Positions 14,408-26,559 are shown, counted from the first letter of the stretch. The stretch: 64,000 nucleotides of DNA from Comamonas sp. lk (GCA_945925985.1 CAMELV010000002.1:1-64000), one strand, 5' to 3'. Notes: generated from the letters alone by a model not told the origin. Program-made: numbers and translations.

Positions 14408-17406
14408 GCGCCACCAACCGTCGTCTGAGCGCCGGTGGGCGGGTACAGCGCGGAACACCGTTGCGCTTCAGCTTCAATGGCCGCAGTTTTGAAGGGCTGG
14501 CCGGTGACACACTGGCCTCTGCATTGCTGGCCAATGGCGTGTCCCTGGTAGCGCGCAGCTGGAAATACCACCGACCGCGCGGCATTTTGAGCGCCGGCGT
14601 CGAGGAGCCCAATGCCCTGGTGCAGTTGTTTGACGGTGCCCGCACCGTGCCCAATGCGCGCATGACTGAGGTTGAACTGGTTAACGGGCTGAGCGCGGCG
14701 TCTATCCACGCTAAGCCCAGCATCGAGTTTGACCTGCGCAGTGTGAACGGCTGGTTTGCCCGATTTCTGCCAGCCGGTTTCTACTACAAAACCTTCATGG
14801 CCTCCCAAAAGGCGTGGCACTTTTTTGAACACCACATCCGCAAGGCCAGCGGCCTGGGTGAGTCGCCGCGCGAGGTGGACCCTGACCAATACGACAAGCG
14901 CTTTGCTTTTTGCGATGTGCTGATAGCGGGCGGTGGGCTGGCGGGCCTGAGCGCCGCGCTGGCAGCGGGTGCCTCTGGTGCGCGTGTGATTCTTGCTGAC
15001 GAACAGGCCGAACCAGGCGGTTGGCTGCTGTCCAGCGATGCCATGGTGGACGATCTGCCGGCCGCCGAATGGGTCGAAGATGCCCTGCGTCGGCTGCGCG
15101 CCATGCCCGAGGTGAAGATTCTGAGCCGAACCACGGTGTTTGGCTACCAGGACCACAATTTTTTGACGCTGGCTGAGCGCCGTGGCGACCACCTCGAAGG
15201 CGGTGTGGCACCGGTGCGCGAGCGGCTGTGGAAGGTGCGGGCCAAGCAGGTGGTGCTTGCCACTGGCGCCCATGAGCGCCCGCTGGTCTTTGCCAACAAT
15301 GACTTGCCAGGTGTGATGTTGGCCTCTGCCGTCTCCACCTATATCCGGCGTTACGCCGTGCTGTTGGGTCGGCAGGCGGTGGTTTTCACCAACAACGACA
15401 GTGCCTACGATGCGGCACTGGCTTTGCACCAGGCCGGTGCGTCGGTGACGGTGGTGGACGCCAGAGCCGTGGCCGATGGCGCGCTCAGTGAACAGGCGCG
15501 AAACCTGGGCCTGACGATTCTGGCTGGCCAAGTGGTGGTGGAAGCAAGCGGCGGCAAGGCCGTCAGCAGCGTAAAGATTTACCGGATGGATGGGCAGGGC
15601 CAGCTCCAGGGTGAGTCAAGCGCCCTCCCCTGTGACCTGCTGGCGGTCTCGGGTGGCTTCAGCCCGGTCATCCACCTGCATTGCCAGTCCAGCAGCAAAG
15701 TGGTCTGGAATGACACGTTGGCCTGCTTTCTGCCGGGTCCGGCGATGCAGGCCCAGCGCTCCGCCGGCAACTGCCGCCAACCCATGAACTTGTCCGACTG
15801 CGCTCAAGACGGCACAGCGGCCGGCCTGGCCGCCGTGCTTGCCGCAGGCTTGGCTGCGCCCGCCGTGGCGTCACCGCTGACCACAGCTCTGGCACCCGGC
15901 GCCTTGCGCAAACTGTGGGAAGTGCCCCACCCCAAGCCCACCAGCCGGGCGCCGAAGAAATTTGTCGATTTCCAGAACGATGTCGGTGCCAGTGACATTC
16001 ACCTCGCGGTGCGCGAGGGCTTTGAATCCATCGAGCACGTCAAGCGGTACACCGCCATGGGCTTCGGCACCGACCAGGGCAAGACCGGCAACATCAATGG
16101 CATGGGCATAGCGGCCCAGGTGTTGGGGCGCACCATTCCCGAAGTGGGCACCACCACCTTCAGGCCCAATTACACGCCGGTGACCTTTGGGCTGATAGCC
16201 GGCCATGAGCTGGGCGACCTTTTTGACCCCATCCGCACCACCGCCATCCATGACTGGCATGCCAGCCATGGCGCCTTGTTTGAGGATGTCGGGCAGTGGA
16301 AACGGCCCTGGTACTACCCGAAAAGCGGCGAAGACCTGCACGCCGCCGTGGCCCGCGAGGTGCTGGCCGTGCGCCGAAGCGTGGGCACGCTAGACGCCTC
16401 CACCCTGGGCAAGATTGACATTCAGGGGCCTGACGCCGCCGTGTTGCTCAACTGGCTGTACAGCAACGCCTGGTCCAAGCTGGAGGTGGGCAAATGCCGC
16501 TACGGCCTCATGCTCGACGAAAACGGCATGGTGTTTGACGATGGTGTGGCGGTTCGACTGGCCGAGAACCATTTCCTGATGCACACCACCACCGGTGGCG
16601 CAGCGCGGGTGCTGGCCTGGATGGAGCGCTGGCTGCAGACCGAGTGGCCGCACCTGCGGGTCTACCTGACCACGGTGACTGACCACTGGGCCACCACGGC
16701 AGTCGTCGGCAGCAAGGGGCGCGACGTGTTGCGCAAACTGTGCACCGACATTGACTTTGATGACACGGCTTTTCCGTTCATGTCCTGGCGTGAGGGCACC
16801 GTAGCGGGCATCAAGGCCCGTGTCATGCGCATCAGCTTTTCGGGCGAGCGCAGCTACGAGGTGAACGTGCCGGCCGCCGACGGTTTATTGGTTTGGGAAG
16901 CCATTCACACTGCGGGCGCCGAATTTGGCATCACACCCTACGGTACCGAGGCTATGCACGTGCTGCGCGCCGAAAAGGGTTACATCATCGTCGGGCAGGA
17001 CACCGATGGCTCCATGACCCCGATGGACCTGGGCCTGGGCGCCATGGTGGCCAAGACCAAGGATTGCCTGGGCAAGCGTTCGCTAAAGCGCTCCGACACC
17101 GTGCGGCCAGACCGCAAACAACTGGTGGGCCTGTTGACCGACGACCCGCAGTGGGTGCTCAAAGAAGGTGCCCAGATCACCGACAGCACCGATTTGTCGC
17201 AACTGCCGGTGCCCATGATCGGTCACGTGACGTCCAGCTACCTAAGCCCGACGCTCGGTCGCTCCATCGCCATGGCCGTGGTCAAGGGCGGCCATCAACG
17301 CACCGGCGAAACCGTTCAAGTGGCGCTCAGCAACGGCACAACGGTGCGAGCGACGATCGGCTCCACCGTGTTTTACGATCCCCAGTCGGAGCGCCAGAAT
17401 GCCTAA
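14404..17406 (+). CDS. soxA: Sarcosine oxidase alpha subunit
   Basis: 1000-residue large subunit, normal length. The N-terminal region (about 1-100) has the conserved SWKYHRPRGI and AGVEEPNALV. An NAD-binding Rossmann domain starts near residue 176 (VLIAGGGLAGLSAALAAG). The last 400 residues are a GcvT/aminomethyltransferase-type domain (FSGERSYEVNVPA, EKGYIIVGQDTDG) that transfers the one-carbon unit to tetrahydrofolate. Overlaps soxD by four bases and soxG by eight. Frame is intact throughout. Confidence 0.96.
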   Translation: MSATNRRLSAGGRVQRGTPLRFSFNGRSFEGLAGDTLASALLANGVSLVARSWKYHRPRGILSAGVEEPNALVQLFDGARTVPNARMTEVELVNGLSAASIHAKPSIEFDLRSVNGWFARFLPAGFYYKTFMASQKAWHFFEHHIRKASGLGESPREVDPDQYDKRFAFCDVLIAGGGLAGLSAALAAGASGARVILADEQAEPGGWLLSSDAMVDDLPAAEWVEDALRRLRAMPEVKILSRTTVFGYQDHNFLTLAERRGDHLEGGVAPVRERLWKVRAKQVVLATGAHERPLVFANNDLPGVMLASAVSTYIRRYAVLLGRQAVVFTNNDSAYDAALALHQAGASVTVVDARAVADGALSEQARNLGLTILAGQVVVEASGGKAVSSVKIYRMDGQGQLQGESSALPCDLLAVSGGFSPVIHLHCQSSSKVVWNDTLACFLPGPAMQAQRSAGNCRQPMNLSDCAQDGTAAGLAAVLAAGLAAPAVASPLTTALAPGALRKLWEVPHPKPTSRAPKKFVDFQNDVGASDIHLAVREGFESIEHVKRYTAMGFGTDQGKTGNINGMGIAAQVLGRTIPEVGTTTFRPNYTPVTFGLIAGHELGDLFDPIRTTAIHDWHASHGALFEDVGQWKRPWYYPKSGEDLHAAVAREVLAVRRSVGTLDASTLGKIDIQGPDAAVLLNWLYSNAWSKLEVGKCRYGLMLDENGMVFDDGVAVRLAENHFLMHTTTGGAARVLAWMERWLQTEWPHLRVYLTTVTDHWATTAVVGSKGRDVLRKLCTDIDFDDTAFPFMSWREGTVAGIKARVMRISFSGERSYEVNVPAADGLLVWEAIHTAGAEFGITPYGTEAMHVLRAEKGYIIVGQDTDGSMTPMDLGLGAMVAKTKDCLGKRSLKRSDTVRPDRKQLVGLLTDDPQWVLKEGAQITDSTDLSQLPVPMIGHVTSSYLSPTLGRSIAMAVVKGGHQRTGETVQVALSNGTTVRATIGSTVFYDPQSERQNA

Positions 17407-17980
17407 GGTTCATCAACTCCCCGCCTTAGCGCCAAGTGCCAATCCGCAATCCTTGCGGGTGGGCCAGCAGAGCTTAGCGATCGTCAATTTACGCGGGAAT
17501 GCGCAGGATCCTGCGTTTTCAGATGCGGTACAGCAGGCGCTGGACATTACCCTGCCGGTGCAGTCCTGTACCACGGTGGCCAATCAGCGGCTGCGTCTGG
17601 TCTGGGTAGGGCCAGACGATTGGTTTGTGTTTGGCCCGCAGGGCGAGCAGGCCGCGCTGGTCGAGGCGCTGCGCGGAGCGCTGGTCCAGCAACACGCCGC
17701 TGTGACCGACGTGAGCAGCGGCTACTTCGTTGTCAGCCTATCAGGGCCATCAGCGCAGGACTTGCTTGCTCAAGGCTGCCCGATGGATTTCCACCCCAGC
17801 GTCTTTCATGTTGCTCAAGCCGCTACCACCCATTTCCACAAGGTGGGCATCACCCTCTGGAGAGCGGCCGATGCACCCGGTTTCGAATTGCTCGTCCGAC
17901 GCAGCTTTATCGACCATTTTTGGCAACTGGTTGTGGCAGGCTCGCGCGAATTCGGTATCACTGCTCAAGTTGCGGCCTAG
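17399..17980 (+). CDS. soxG: Sarcosine oxidase gamma subunit
   Basis: 193-residue subunit structurally related to the GcvT domain. Marks are RLVWVGPDDWFVFG, the VTDVSSGYFVVSLSGPSAQDLLAQGCPMD stretch read in parts, and the terminal RSFIDHFWQLV. Its start overlaps the soxA stop. Last gene of the operon, convergent with typA. No glyA, purU or folD gene follows as it does in some other sox operons. Confidence 0.93.
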   Translation: MPKVHQLPALAPSANPQSLRVGQQSLAIVNLRGNAQDPAFSDAVQQALDITLPVQSCTTVANQRLRLVWVGPDDWFVFGPQGEQAALVEALRGALVQQHAAVTDVSSGYFVVSLSGPSAQDLLAQGCPMDFHPSVFHVAQAATTHFHKVGITLWRAADAPGFELLVRRSFIDHFWQLVVAGSREFGITAQVAA

Positions 17981-18054
17981 CTCATTCATCAGTCGCAGCC
18001 TGACGGGGTAGTCGGTCGCTTGTGGCCCCGTCGGCCCCGCGCAGTGCTGACTGG

Positions 18055-18075
18055 ATTCCCGGTCAAGCCGGGAAT
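18055..18075. repeat. Short inverted repeat between soxG and typA
   Basis: ATTCCCGG, five bases, CCGGGAAT: an 8-bp perfect stem in the intergenic space between two convergent genes. The wording (GGATTCCCGGTCAAGCCGGGAATGACA family, read in halves) is typical of dispersed proteobacterial palindromes. It may serve as a two-way transcript end, but no T run follows. Confidence 0.5.
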
Positions 18076-18091
18076 GACACTTTCGGCTCTT

Positions 18092-19924
18092 TTAAAGCGA
18101 CTCGCGTCCTGCCTTCTTGCGCTCGTGCTCTTTCAGGTGGCGCTTGCGCAGACGAACCGACTTAGGCGTGATCTCGACCAACTCATCGTCGGCAATAAAC
18201 TCTACGCCGTACTCCAGTGTCAGCATGATCGGCGGTGTGATCTTGATGGCGTCTTCCTTGCCGCTAACTCGGAAGTTGGTCAGCTGCTTGGTGCGTGTGG
18301 CGTTGACCACCAGATCATTGTCACGGTTGTGGATGCCGACAATCATGCCCTCATACACTGGGTCATTGGGCCTTACAAACATGCGGCCCCGGTCATCGAG
18401 CTTACCCAGAGCGTAGGTGAAGATCTCGCCCTCGTCCATGGAAATCAGCACGCCGTTCTTACGGCTGCCAATCTCGCCCTTAAAGGCTTCATAGCGGTCA
18501 AAAATATTGGCAATCAGCCCAGAACCGCGTGTCAGGTTCAGGAATTCATTGGTAAACCCGATCAATCCGCGTGCCGGAATGCGGTATTCCAGGCGAACAC
18601 GACCCCGACCGTCCGGCTCCATATTCACCAGATCGCCCTTGCGCTCACCGAGCGCCTGCATCACACCACCCTGGTGCTGGTCTTCGATATCAACTGTGAC
18701 CATCTCGATAGGCTCATGCTTTTCGCCACCGACCAGTTTGAAGACCACACGGGGTTTGGACACCGCCAGTTCATAGCCTTCTCGCCGCATGTTTTCCAGC
18801 AAAATCGTCAAGTGGAGTTCGCCGCGCCCCATCACTTCAAAAATGCCTTCCTCGTCGGTTTCTTTAACCCGCAAGGCTACGTTGTGCTGCAGCTCTTTTT
18901 GCAGGCGGTCCCAGATTTGACGGCTGGTCACGTATTTGCCTTCGCGCCCGGCCAGCGGCGAGGTGTTGACGCAAAAATTCATGGTCAGGGTCGGCTCATC
19001 CACCTTGAGCATCGGCAAGGGCGCCGGGTTCAGTGGGTCAGTGATGGTCACACCAATGCCGATGTCAGACAGGCCGTTGACCAGCACGATTTCACCGGGA
19101 CCGGCCTCCAGAGTCTGCACCCGCTCGAGGCCTTGGAAGGTCAGCACCTGGTTGATCCGCCCCTTGACCGTGCGGCCATCTGGGCCTTCCATGACCAGTA
19201 CGTCCATAGACGGCCTGATGGTGCCCGCGCTGATGCGGCCGACACCAATCCGGCCCACAAATGTTGAGAAATCAAGCGCAGAAATTTGCAACTGCAGCGG
19301 GGCATCGGGGTCACCCTTCTGCGCCGGCACGTGACTCAGTACCGTGTTGAACAGGGCTGACATGTCTGGGCCCCACTGCTCGCCGGGTTTGCCCTCTTCC
19401 ATAGACGACCAGCCGTTGATGCCCGAGGCATAGACCACCGGGAAATCGAGTTGCTCATCGGTAGCGCCAAGCTTGTCAAACAGGTCGAATGCCGCATTAA
19501 CGACGTAGTCCGGTCGGGCACCGGGCTTGTCGACCTTGTTGACGACCAAGATGGGCTTGAGGCCAAGGGCCAGCGCCTTCTTGGTGACAAAACGGGTTTG
19601 CGGCATTGGGCCTTCCTGCGCGTCGATCAACAGCACCACGCCGTCGACCATGCTCAGCGCACGCTCCACCTCGCCGCCAAAGTCGGCGTGGCCGGGGGTG
19701 TCGACGATGTTGATGTGCGTACCCTCCCAGGTCACAGCACAGTTTTTGGCCAGAATCGTGATGCCGCGTTCTTTTTCGATGGCGTTGTTGTCCATCACGG
19801 TATCGACGATTTTCTCGTGCTCGGCAAAGGTACCTGACTGCCGTAACAGTTGGTCCACCATGGTGGTCTTGCCATGGTCCACGTGGGCAATGATGGCGAT
19901 ATTTCGAATTTGCTTGTTACTCAT
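18092..19924 (-). CDS. typA: Ribosome-associated GTPase TypA/BipA
   Basis: 610-residue translational GTPase of the EF-G/LepA group, acting in ribosome assembly and stress translation. G1 is [10 protein letters not shown] (about residues 13-22), G2 KERGITI, G3 [15 protein letters not shown]4 NKVDKP. The C-terminal domain ([14 protein letters not shown] [28 protein letters not shown]) is specific to BipA. The start overlaps the truB stop by eight bases, making typA the last gene of the rimP operon here. Confidence 0.97.
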   Translation of the reverse strand: MSNKQIRNIAIIAHVDHGKTTMVDQLLRQSGTFAEHEKIVDTVMDNNAIEKERGITILAKNCAVTWEGTHINIVDTPGHADFGGEVERALSMVDGVVLLIDAQEGPMPQTRFVTKKALALGLKPILVVNKVDKPGARPDYVVNAAFDLFDKLGATDEQLDFPVVYASGINGWSSMEEGKPGEQWGPDMSALFNTVLSHVPAQKGDPDAPLQLQISALDFSTFVGRIGVGRISAGTIRPSMDVLVMEGPDGRTVKGRINQVLTFQGLERVQTLEAGPGEIVLVNGLSDIGIGVTITDPLNPAPLPMLKVDEPTLTMNFCVNTSPLAGREGKYVTSRQIWDRLQKELQHNVALRVKETDEEGIFEVMGRGELHLTILLENMRREGYELAVSKPRVVFKLVGGEKHEPIEMVTVDIEDQHQGGVMQALGERKGDLVNMEPDGRGRVRLEYRIPARGLIGFTNEFLNLTRGSGLIANIFDRYEAFKGEIGSRKNGVLISMDEGEIFTYALGKLDDRGRMFVRPNDPVYEGMIVGIHNRDNDLVVNATRTKQLTNFRVSGKEDAIKITPPIMLTLEYGVEFIADDELVEITPKSVRLRKRHLKEHERKKAGRESL

Positions 19925-20948
19925 GGTTCACTTTCTCGTTAATCTCAATCGTTTTTTTGGATGCGGGTTCCGCGCCTTGGAAAGCTTCAGCGCCGTCTAA
20001 GGCAAATTGCTCGGCAATTTGCTTGATTTCAATCGGGCTCAGTAGCCGGCCAGGTATCAGTTCTTCGGCCCGGATGTGGCCGGTGCCCAAAAGGGCTTGT
20101 GGTGCCTCGGCGTAGACCGCCACCTGAGGCTGGTCTGCCCAAGTGCCGCGACGGCGCATGCCACTCAAGAAACGCCCCGCATTGTCACTTTGCAATGTGA
20201 CGACCGTGTGTTGCCGCAACAAATCATCTACGAGATGCAAACAGGCCAGGCGCTGCCTCAAGGTCATCGCCTCAAGGGCCTCAAGACTCACGCACTGTAG
20301 GGCATGAAAACCACCGGTTTCTATGCGTCGCAGTGCAGTCAGGTGAGCGCCGCAGCCGAGCGCCTCGCCGATGTCCTCAGCCAATGTACGGATGTAGGTG
20401 CCTTTGCTGCATTTTACTACTATTTTAATAGCAAAGTATTCAGTATTGACGTGGCTTAGCGCCATATTAAGCTCATAAATAGTGACAGCGCGGGCGGCCC
20501 GCTCGACCTCGATTCCAGCACGGGCATATTCATACAAAGCTCGGCCATCTTTTTTCAGCGCACTGTACATCGGGGGCGTCTGCAGGATAGCGCCGCTAAA
20601 ACGAGCCTGTATGGCGGCAACGTCGTCCACGGTCACGTTCACAGGACGGCTTTGAATCACATCGCCTTCAGCGTCACCGGTGCTGGTTTTGACGCCCAGG
20701 CGAGCAACAGCCTCGTAGGTCTTGTCGGCGTCGAGTTGCAACTGGCTGAACTTGGTGGCGGCGCCAAAACACAGCGGCAAAACGCCTGTGGCCAGCGGAT
20801 CCAGCGTGCCGGTATGACCGGCTTTTTCAGCCTGCAGCAACCACTTGGCTTTTTGCAGGGCATTGTTGCTCGATAAGCCCAGGGGCTTGTCGAGCAAAAG
20901 CACCCCGTGCACGGGGCGCCTGGCAATCCGTGCTTGCGGCGCGTTCAC
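19917..20948 (-). CDS. truB: tRNA pseudouridine-55 synthase TruB
   Basis: Makes pseudouridine 55 in the T-loop of tRNAs. 343 residues. The catalytic Asp50 is in [31 protein letters not shown] and [15 protein letters not shown] are conserved. The C-terminal PUA-like domain carries [12 protein letters not shown]. Residues about 162-178 ([17 protein letters not shown]) are coded by an AT-rich stretch matching a repeat also found inside hrpA, replacing the usual variable beta-strand region without breaking the frame. Four bases after rbfA; overlaps typA. Confidence 0.95.
   Translation of the reverse strand: MNAPQARIARRPVHGVLLLDKPLGLSSNNALQKAKWLLQAEKAGHTGTLDPLATGVLPLCFGAATKFSQLQLDADKTYEAVARLGVKTSTGDAEGDVIQSRPVNVTVDDVAAIQARFSGAILQTPPMYSALKKDGRALYEYARAGIEVERAARAVTIYELNMALSHVNTEYFAIKIVVKCSKGTYIRTLAEDIGEALGCGAHLTALRRIETGGFHALQCVSLEALEAMTLRQRLACLHLVDDLLRQHTVVTLQSDNAGRFLSGMRRRGTWADQPQVAVYAEAPQALLGTGHIRAEELIPGRLLSPIEIKQIAEQFALDGAEAFQGAEPASKKTIEINEKVNHE
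20411..20470. repeat. In-frame short AT-rich repeat inside truB
   Basis: On the plus strand CTATTTTAATAGC is a small hairpin followed by CAGTATTGACGTGGCTTAGCG. This parallels GCTACTTTTTTAGTAGC and CAATACTGGCGTGGCCTAG in hrpA (48928-48970). The local drop in GC and shared order of motifs suggest one repeat family inserted or converted into coding DNA. Confidence 0.5.
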
Positions 20949-20952
20949 GGCG

Positions 20953-21321
20953 TCAGTCTTCCTTAGCCCGAGACGACACCGCCCGCGCGATCAGCGCATT
21001 CATGTCTGCGGCATGTTCGGTGGTGCGGTCAAACAAAAAATGCAAGGTTGGCACCGTGTGGATGTGCAACCGCTTGAACAGGCCCGCCCGCAAAAAGCCG
21101 GCAGCCTGGTTCAGGCCTTCCGCGCAGGCTTTGGTGTCGCCTTGCAACAGGCTGAAAAACACTTTGGCGTGGGCATAATCAGGCGTGACTTCAACCCCCT
21201 GAATGGTCACCATGCCCACGCGCGGGTCTTTCAACTCGCGCGCAATCAACTCGGTCAGATCCCGTTGGATCTGATCAGCGACCTTGAAGCTGCGGTTGGG
21301 TGTGCTCGACTTTTTGCGCAC
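20953..21321 (-). CDS. rbfA: Ribosome-binding factor A
   Basis: KH-type 30S maturation factor, 122 residues. Conserved [42 protein letters not shown], read in pieces over residues 15-57, and [21 protein letters not shown]. Starts [12 protein letters not shown], with the usual basic N terminus. Lies 17 bases after infB and 4 before truB. Confidence 0.95.
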   Translation of the reverse strand: MRKKSSTPNRSFKVADQIQRDLTELIARELKDPRVGMVTIQGVEVTPDYAHAKVFFSLLQGDTKACAEGLNQAAGFLRAGLFKRLHIHTVPTLHFLFDRTTEHAADMNALIARAVSSRAKED

Positions 21322-21338
21322 GGCTCAGTTTGCCCGCA

Positions 21339-24293
21339 TTACAGGGTTCGGGCGACTTCGCGGATTTCAAAGAACTCCAGCACGTCGCCTTCCTGGATGT
21401 CGTTGTAGTTTTTGATGTTCAAACCGCACTCAAAACCTTCTTTGACTTCCCGGGCATCGTCCTTGAATCGCTTGAGCGACTCGAGTTCCCCAGTGAATAC
21501 GACCATGTTGTTGCGCAACAGCCGCAAACGCGCAGCCCGCCGTACCAGACCAGCGGTGACCATACAGCCCGCAATCGAGCCGATCTTGGACACCTTGAAC
21601 ACCTGGCGAATTTCGGCGGTACCAATGACCTCCTCCTTCTTCTCTGGTGTCAACATCCCCGACATAGCGGCCTTCAATTCATCCACAGCGTCGTAGATGA
21701 TGTTGTAGTAACGAATGTCGACACCGTTGTTTTCAGCCAGCTTGCGCGCGCCAGCGTCTGCACGGGTGTTGAAGCCAATGATGACCGCCTTCGAGGCAAT
21801 GGCCAAGTTCACGTCGGATTCACTGATACCACCGACCGCCGTGTACACCAACTGCACCTTGACCTCTTCGGTAGAGAGTTTGAGCAAGGACTGCGCGAGC
21901 GCCTCCTGCGAACCCTGCACGTCGGCCTTGATGATGATGGGGACGAGTTTGACCTCGCCCGCCGTCATATCGGTGAACATATTCTCCAGCTTGGCCGCTT
22001 GTTGCTTGGCGAGCTTGGTATTACGGAACTTGCCGGCACGGTAGGTCGCGATTTCTCGGGCGCGCCGCTCGTCAGACATCACCATGAACTCGTCACCAGC
22101 CTGCGGTACTTCGGTCAGACCCTGAATCTCGACAGGAATAGACGGCCCGGCCGACTTGATGGTCTTGCCATTTTCGTCCAGCATGGCGCGAACGCGGCCA
22201 TAGGTAGACCCAGCCAGCACGATGTCACCGGTTTTGAGCGTGCCGGACTGCACCAGCACCGTAGCCACGGGGCCACGGCCTTTGTCGAGCTCAGCCTCGA
22301 TCACCAGGCCCTTTGCCATGGCATCTACGGGGGCCCGCAGTTCCAGCACCTCCGCCTGCAACAGCACTTGTTCGAGCAGGTTGTCAATGCCCTGTCCGGT
22401 TTTCGCCGACACAGACACAAAGGGCGACTCACCGCCAAACTCTTCTGGCACGACTTCTTCAACCACCAACTCGTTCTTGACGCGCTCCATGTTCGCGTCG
22501 GGCTTGTCGATCTTGTTGATCGCCACCACGATGGGCACGCCAGCGGCTTTGGCGTGCTTAATGGCCTCGCGGGTCTGCGGCATGACCCCGTCGTCGGCGG
22601 CCACCACCAAAATGACAATGTCGGTTGCCTTGGCACCGCGCGCACGCATGGCCGTGAAGGCCTCGTGACCAGGAGTGTCCAGGAAGGAGATCATGCCGCG
22701 CGGCGTTTCCACGTGGTAGGCACCAATGTGCTGGGTGATACCACCAGCCTCACCCGATGCCACTTTGGCCCGGCGGATGTAGTCCAGCAAGGAGGTTTTG
22801 CCATGGTCAACGTGGCCCATCACGGTCACAACAGGCGCCCTTGGCAGTGATTCGGACTGCTGCTGCAGCACCTCATCGGCAGTGAATGCTTCGGGGTCAT
22901 CCAGTGCGGCAACGATGGCCTTATGGCCCATTTCCTCCACCAAAATCATGGCTGTGTCCTGGTCCAGCGGCTGGTTGATGGTCACCATCTGGCCGAGCTT
23001 CATCAGGTGTTTGATCACCTCCGAGGCCTTCACGGCCATCTTGTGCGCCAATTCGGCCACCGTGATGGTCTCAGGCACGTGCACTTCAATAACTCTTAAT
23101 TCCGCGGGCGCCGACTGCATCGCGTGATCATCACGATCGCGGTCATTGCCGGAACGCCGACCACGCGGGCCACCTCGCCAGTTGCCGCCACGACCGGCGC
23201 CAGCGCCCGTGTCGCCGCGGGTCGGGATGGCCTTCTTCTTGGCCGGGTCGCCGGCCCAGCTGCTTGAGAGCTTGGCCGATTTAACTTCTTTGCCGGGTCC
23301 TGCCGGCGCGCTGGTGCCAGGCGCACCAGGCGCGCCGGGGCGTGCTGGCTTAGCCACAGTTGCACCCGCGGCGGGTTTGTGCAGGGTGCCTTTTAGACCG
23401 ACTTTGGTGGCATCGACTGCGCCCGCATTGGCCACGGGTTTAACTTCTTCAACCTTCTTGGGCGGCGGTGCTGGTTTTTTGGCTGGGGCCGACATCATCA
23501 GCCGAATGGCTGCGGCCTCGGCCTCGGCCTTGCGCCGGCGGTCGCCTAGATCAGCTGCACGGGCGACATCTTCATCGGCTCGGGCCTTGGCCGCCGCCGC
23601 TGCGCTCGCGCGCTCGCCTTCCTGCGACTTGGCCACGGCAAGCGCCCTGGTAGCAGCCTCCTGGGCCCGTGCTGCAGCACTTTCCAAGGCCTCTTTGGCG
23701 AGGGACTCAGGCGCAACCGGCCTGGCTTTTTCAGCAGCCGCTTCAGCGGCTTTGAGCTCAGCGGCCTTTTGGATCGCCGCTTGTTCAGCCGCTTCGCGAG
23801 CTCGGGCTTCCAAGGCCTCTCGCTGACGCCGCCGCTCGACCAGCTCTTCCTCCTGGCGGCGGATCAGCTCGGCCTGCCGGCTAGCCTCTTCTTCACGCCG
23901 CGCCAGTTCGACCGTGTCAATCATCGGCTGGACGTCGTCGACCTCGGCCTCCGCCGGGGCGGCGGCGCTATCCTGAGAGACTTCCACGCCATCTTCACGG
24001 CGCACAAAAGTGCGCTTTTTACGGACCTCAACCTGGATCGTGCGGGCCTTACCCGTCGAATCCGCCTGCTTGATTTCACTGGTTGACTTTTTAACCAGCG
24101 TGATTTTCTTGCGCTCAGGACTGGCCGTGCCATGGCTCGCCTGGAGATAACCCAACAATCGTTGCTTATCCGCCTCAGACAGGTTATCGGAGGCTGCCGA
24201 TTTGGCAACCCCGGCCGATCTCAGCTGCTCAAGCAGCGTTTCGGTTGACTTTTTGAGTTCTGTTGCAAACTCGGCGACGGTCGTACTGGACAT
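21339..24293 (-). CDS. infB: Translation initiation factor IF-2
   Basis: Delivers initiator fMet-tRNA to the 30S subunit. 984 residues from ATG 24293 ([10 protein letters not shown]); an upstream in-frame extension of 17 residues is rejected. The N-terminal IF2_N motif is followed by a long charged, Ala/Glu/Lys/Arg-rich helical region (about 90-290) and a Pro/Gly-rich linker (about 290-400). GTPase motifs are [20 protein letters not shown] and NKIDKP, followed by domains C1 and C2. The long linker is normal for betaproteobacteria. A shorter internal form (IF2-beta) could start at an internal codon; none is obvious. Confidence 0.96.
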   Translation of the reverse strand: MSSTTVAEFATELKKSTETLLEQLRSAGVAKSAASDNLSEADKQRLLGYLQASHGTASPERKKITLVKKSTSEIKQADSTGKARTIQVEVRKKRTFVRREDGVEVSQDSAAAPAEAEVDDVQPMIDTVELARREEEASRQAELIRRQEEELVERRRQREALEARAREAAEQAAIQKAAELKAAEAAAEKARPVAPESLAKEALESAAARAQEAATRALAVAKSQEGERASAAAAAKARADEDVARAADLGDRRRKAEAEAAAIRLMMSAPAKKPAPPPKKVEEVKPVANAGAVDATKVGLKGTLHKPAAGATVAKPARPGAPGAPGTSAPAGPGKEVKSAKLSSSWAGDPAKKKAIPTRGDTGAGAGRGGNWRGGPRGRRSGNDRDRDDHAMQSAPAELRVIEVHVPETITVAELAHKMAVKASEVIKHLMKLGQMVTINQPLDQDTAMILVEEMGHKAIVAALDDPEAFTADEVLQQQSESLPRAPVVTVMGHVDHGKTSLLDYIRRAKVASGEAGGITQHIGAYHVETPRGMISFLDTPGHEAFTAMRARGAKATDIVILVVAADDGVMPQTREAIKHAKAAGVPIVVAINKIDKPDANMERVKNELVVEEVVPEEFGGESPFVSVSAKTGQGIDNLLEQVLLQAEVLELRAPVDAMAKGLVIEAELDKGRGPVATVLVQSGTLKTGDIVLAGSTYGRVRAMLDENGKTIKSAGPSIPVEIQGLTEVPQAGDEFMVMSDERRAREIATYRAGKFRNTKLAKQQAAKLENMFTDMTAGEVKLVPIIIKADVQGSQEALAQSLLKLSTEEVKVQLVYTAVGGISESDVNLAIASKAVIIGFNTRADAGARKLAENNGVDIRYYNIIYDAVDELKAAMSGMLTPEKKEEVIGTAEIRQVFKVSKIGSIAGCMVTAGLVRRAARLRLLRNNMVVFTGELESLKRFKDDAREVKEGFECGLNIKNYNDIQEGDVLEFFEIREVARTL

Positions 24294-24378
24294 TTCTTGT
24301 GTAACCTTTAGTTCGGCTGACCAAGCCCTGCGGGCTCTGTGCAACCATCACTGAAAATGGGTTTTCATGACGTTGACT

Positions 24379-25875
24379 TCATGCTGCTGACGCGGCTTCA
24401 TTGGCAAACCAATGCTCGCGCGCCTTCATGATCATGGCCTTGGCTTCGTCATCAGACTGGCCGGTGATTTCGGTGAGTTCGTCAATTGCCAGGTCGGCCA
24501 GGTCGTCACGTGTGTGCACGCCGCTGTCTGCGAGCTTGGCAATCAGTTCCGGCGTCGAGCCTTCGAGGTCACGCAGGTCTTGCGAGACCTCGCCAACGCT
24601 CTCTTCATGAGCGATTTCCATGGTCAGGAGAGCATCCTTGGCCCGGGTCCGCAGTTCGTTGACCGTGTCTTCATCAAAGCTTTCGATCTCCAGCATTTCT
24701 TCCAGCGGCACGTAGGCGACCTGTTCCAGGCTGGTGAAGCCTTCGGCGATCAGCAGGTCGGCGATTTCTTCGTCAACGTCAAGCTTTTCCATGAACAGCT
24801 TGCGGCCAGAATCCATCTCGGTGGCTTGCTTTTGCGCCGACTCTGCCGCGTCAAGAATATTGATTTTCCAGCCGGTGAGCTCAGAGGCCAGGCGCACGTT
24901 TTGGCCACCCCGGCCAATCGCAATCGCCAGGTTTTCCTCATCCACCACCACATCCATGGCATGCCGCTCTTCATCCACCACAATGGAAGACACGTTGGCA
25001 GGTGCCAGCGCACCAATCACAAATTGCGCCGGGTCTTCGCTCCACAACACAATGTCAACCCGCTCACCGGCCAACTCGTTGGTGACCCCATTGACGCGGG
25101 TGCCACGAACACCAACACAGGTGCCAATAGGGTCCACCCGCTTGTCATGCGACAGCACGGCGATCTTGGCGCGTGAGCCTGCGTCCCGGGCGCAAGATTT
25201 GATCTCCAGCAAGCCCTGCTCGATCTCGGGCACCTCCTGACGGAACAACTCCATCATGAACTCAGGGGCCGACCGCGACAGAATGATAGGTGCGCCGCGC
25301 AAGGTCAGGTCCACCTCCATGATCATGGCCCGCACCCGGTCACCGGTGCGAAGGTTTTCCTTCGGGATCATGTCGCTGCGGCGCAGGCGCCCTTCAACGC
25401 GACCACTCTCCACAATGATGTCGCCTTTGTCCATACGCTTGACGGTGCCGACAAAAATCTTGTCGCCACGAGACATAAAATCATTGAGAAGCATTTCGCG
25501 CTCGGCGTCGCGAATCTTTTGCAGAATGACTTGCTTGGCCGCCATGGCGCCAATACGGCCAATGGGCACCGAGGCAACCGTTTCTTCGATGTATTCGTCA
25601 ACCTCAACATCCTCGATCTGCTCTTTGGCTTCAAAAAGCAATATTTCTTGGTCGGGCAATTGCAGGCCAGCCTCGTCGGGAACGACGTGCCAGCGTCGGA
25701 ATGTCTCGTAGTTGCCGTTGTCACGGTCAACAGCCACCCGAATATCGACATCGCCTTGGTACAGCTTTTTTGTGGCCTGCGCCAGCGCTGCTTCGACAGC
25801 GCCAAACACCACATCACGCTCCACGTTTTTTTCACGTGAGATGGCTTCTACCAGCATTAACATTTCGCGATTCAT
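24379..25875 (-). CDS. nusA: Transcription termination/antitermination factor NusA
   Basis: RNA polymerase-associated elongation, pausing and termination factor. 498 residues from ATG 25875, with CAGGAGAG eight bases upstream. N-terminal RNAP-binding domain, S1 domain (about 135-200, [18 protein letters not shown]), KH domains ([27 protein letters not shown]) and two C-terminal acidic repeats (about 365-490) as in E. coli NusA. Between rimP and infB. Confidence 0.96.
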   Translation of the reverse strand: MNREMLMLVEAISREKNVERDVVFGAVEAALAQATKKLYQGDVDIRVAVDRDNGNYETFRRWHVVPDEAGLQLPDQEILLFEAKEQIEDVEVDEYIEETVASVPIGRIGAMAAKQVILQKIRDAEREMLLNDFMSRGDKIFVGTVKRMDKGDIIVESGRVEGRLRRSDMIPKENLRTGDRVRAMIMEVDLTLRGAPIILSRSAPEFMMELFRQEVPEIEQGLLEIKSCARDAGSRAKIAVLSHDKRVDPIGTCVGVRGTRVNGVTNELAGERVDIVLWSEDPAQFVIGALAPANVSSIVVDEERHAMDVVVDEENLAIAIGRGGQNVRLASELTGWKINILDAAESAQKQATEMDSGRKLFMEKLDVDEEIADLLIAEGFTSLEQVAYVPLEEMLEIESFDEDTVNELRTRAKDALLTMEIAHEESVGEVSQDLRDLEGSTPELIAKLADSGVHTRDDLADLAIDELTEITGQSDDEAKAMIMKAREHWFANEAASAA

Positions 25876-25892
25876 GCCAAGACTCTCCTGTT

Positions 25893-26510
25893 TCAACTCA
25901 AACCAAATTCATCTGTACTGCCGTCAGCACCTGCTGGTGCACCCCGGCCCTTGAAACTGACAATAGGCGCCAAACGCGCCTCCCGCAACTCATCTTGCGT
26001 GAACCCCAGCACCTGCATCGGGGCCGGTACGCGCTTGCGGCTCACCTTCTGCCCTGGCTTCACGGCAGGTTCATCGCGCCAGACGATTTGCCAGCCGGTT
26101 AGGCCACCGTCGCCATCTCGCCGCTCCAACGTGCCGCGAAACTTTTTACGGTTGGCATTGACCTGGCCCTGTGCCGCGGCACCCATTGGGGCTTTGAGAG
26201 TGATGTCAATCACCGAACCCACAAAGCGCTCGAAATCCTTGTCATGTCGCAGCGGACGGTCAATGCCAGGGGACGACACCTCAAGGCGCTTGTACTCAAC
26301 GCCATCGACTTCCAAAGCAAATTGCAACTGCCGATTGACTTTTTCACAGTCTTCCACGTTGATAAACTGCTCGACGCCTGACGCACTGCTGGCCTGTGGC
26401 CAGGGCAAATCAATCGTGATCCGCAGCAAACCACCGGCAGAACGCTCGGTGTCCACCAGGTCGTAGCCCAGACCGGCTACGGTTTGTTCAACGATGTCCT
26501 TCAGTGCCAC
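25893..26510 (-). CDS. rimP: Ribosome maturation factor RimP
   Basis: Needed for 30S assembly. 205 residues, longer than the common 150-ish because of an inserted basic loop ([27 protein letters not shown]) and a C-terminal tail ending STDEFGLS. Conserved [31 protein letters not shown] and RLEV. First gene of the operon; its promoter must lie in 26511-26560, just past the terminator of the yej operon. Confidence 0.93.
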   Translation of the reverse strand: MALKDIVEQTVAGLGYDLVDTERSAGGLLRITIDLPWPQASSASGVEQFINVEDCEKVNRQLQFALEVDGVEYKRLEVSSPGIDRPLRHDKDFERFVGSVIDITLKAPMGAAAQGQVNANRKKFRGTLERRDGDGGLTGWQIVWRDEPAVKPGQKVSRKRVPAPMQVLGFTQDELREARLAPIVSFKGRGAPAGADGSTDEFGLS

Positions 26511-26559
26511 AGGTATCAGGGTTCAATCAACAAAAACAACAGACCAAAAACAATAGACC

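Noticed and set aside
14326-15531. Long open frame opposite soxD/soxA
   Set aside because: Antisense shadow with no domain; soxA is intact on the plus strand.
21300-22850. Open frame of over 500 residues opposite infB
   Set aside because: Mirror of conserved IF-2 coding sequence, rich in His/Arg/Leu, no recognisable motif.
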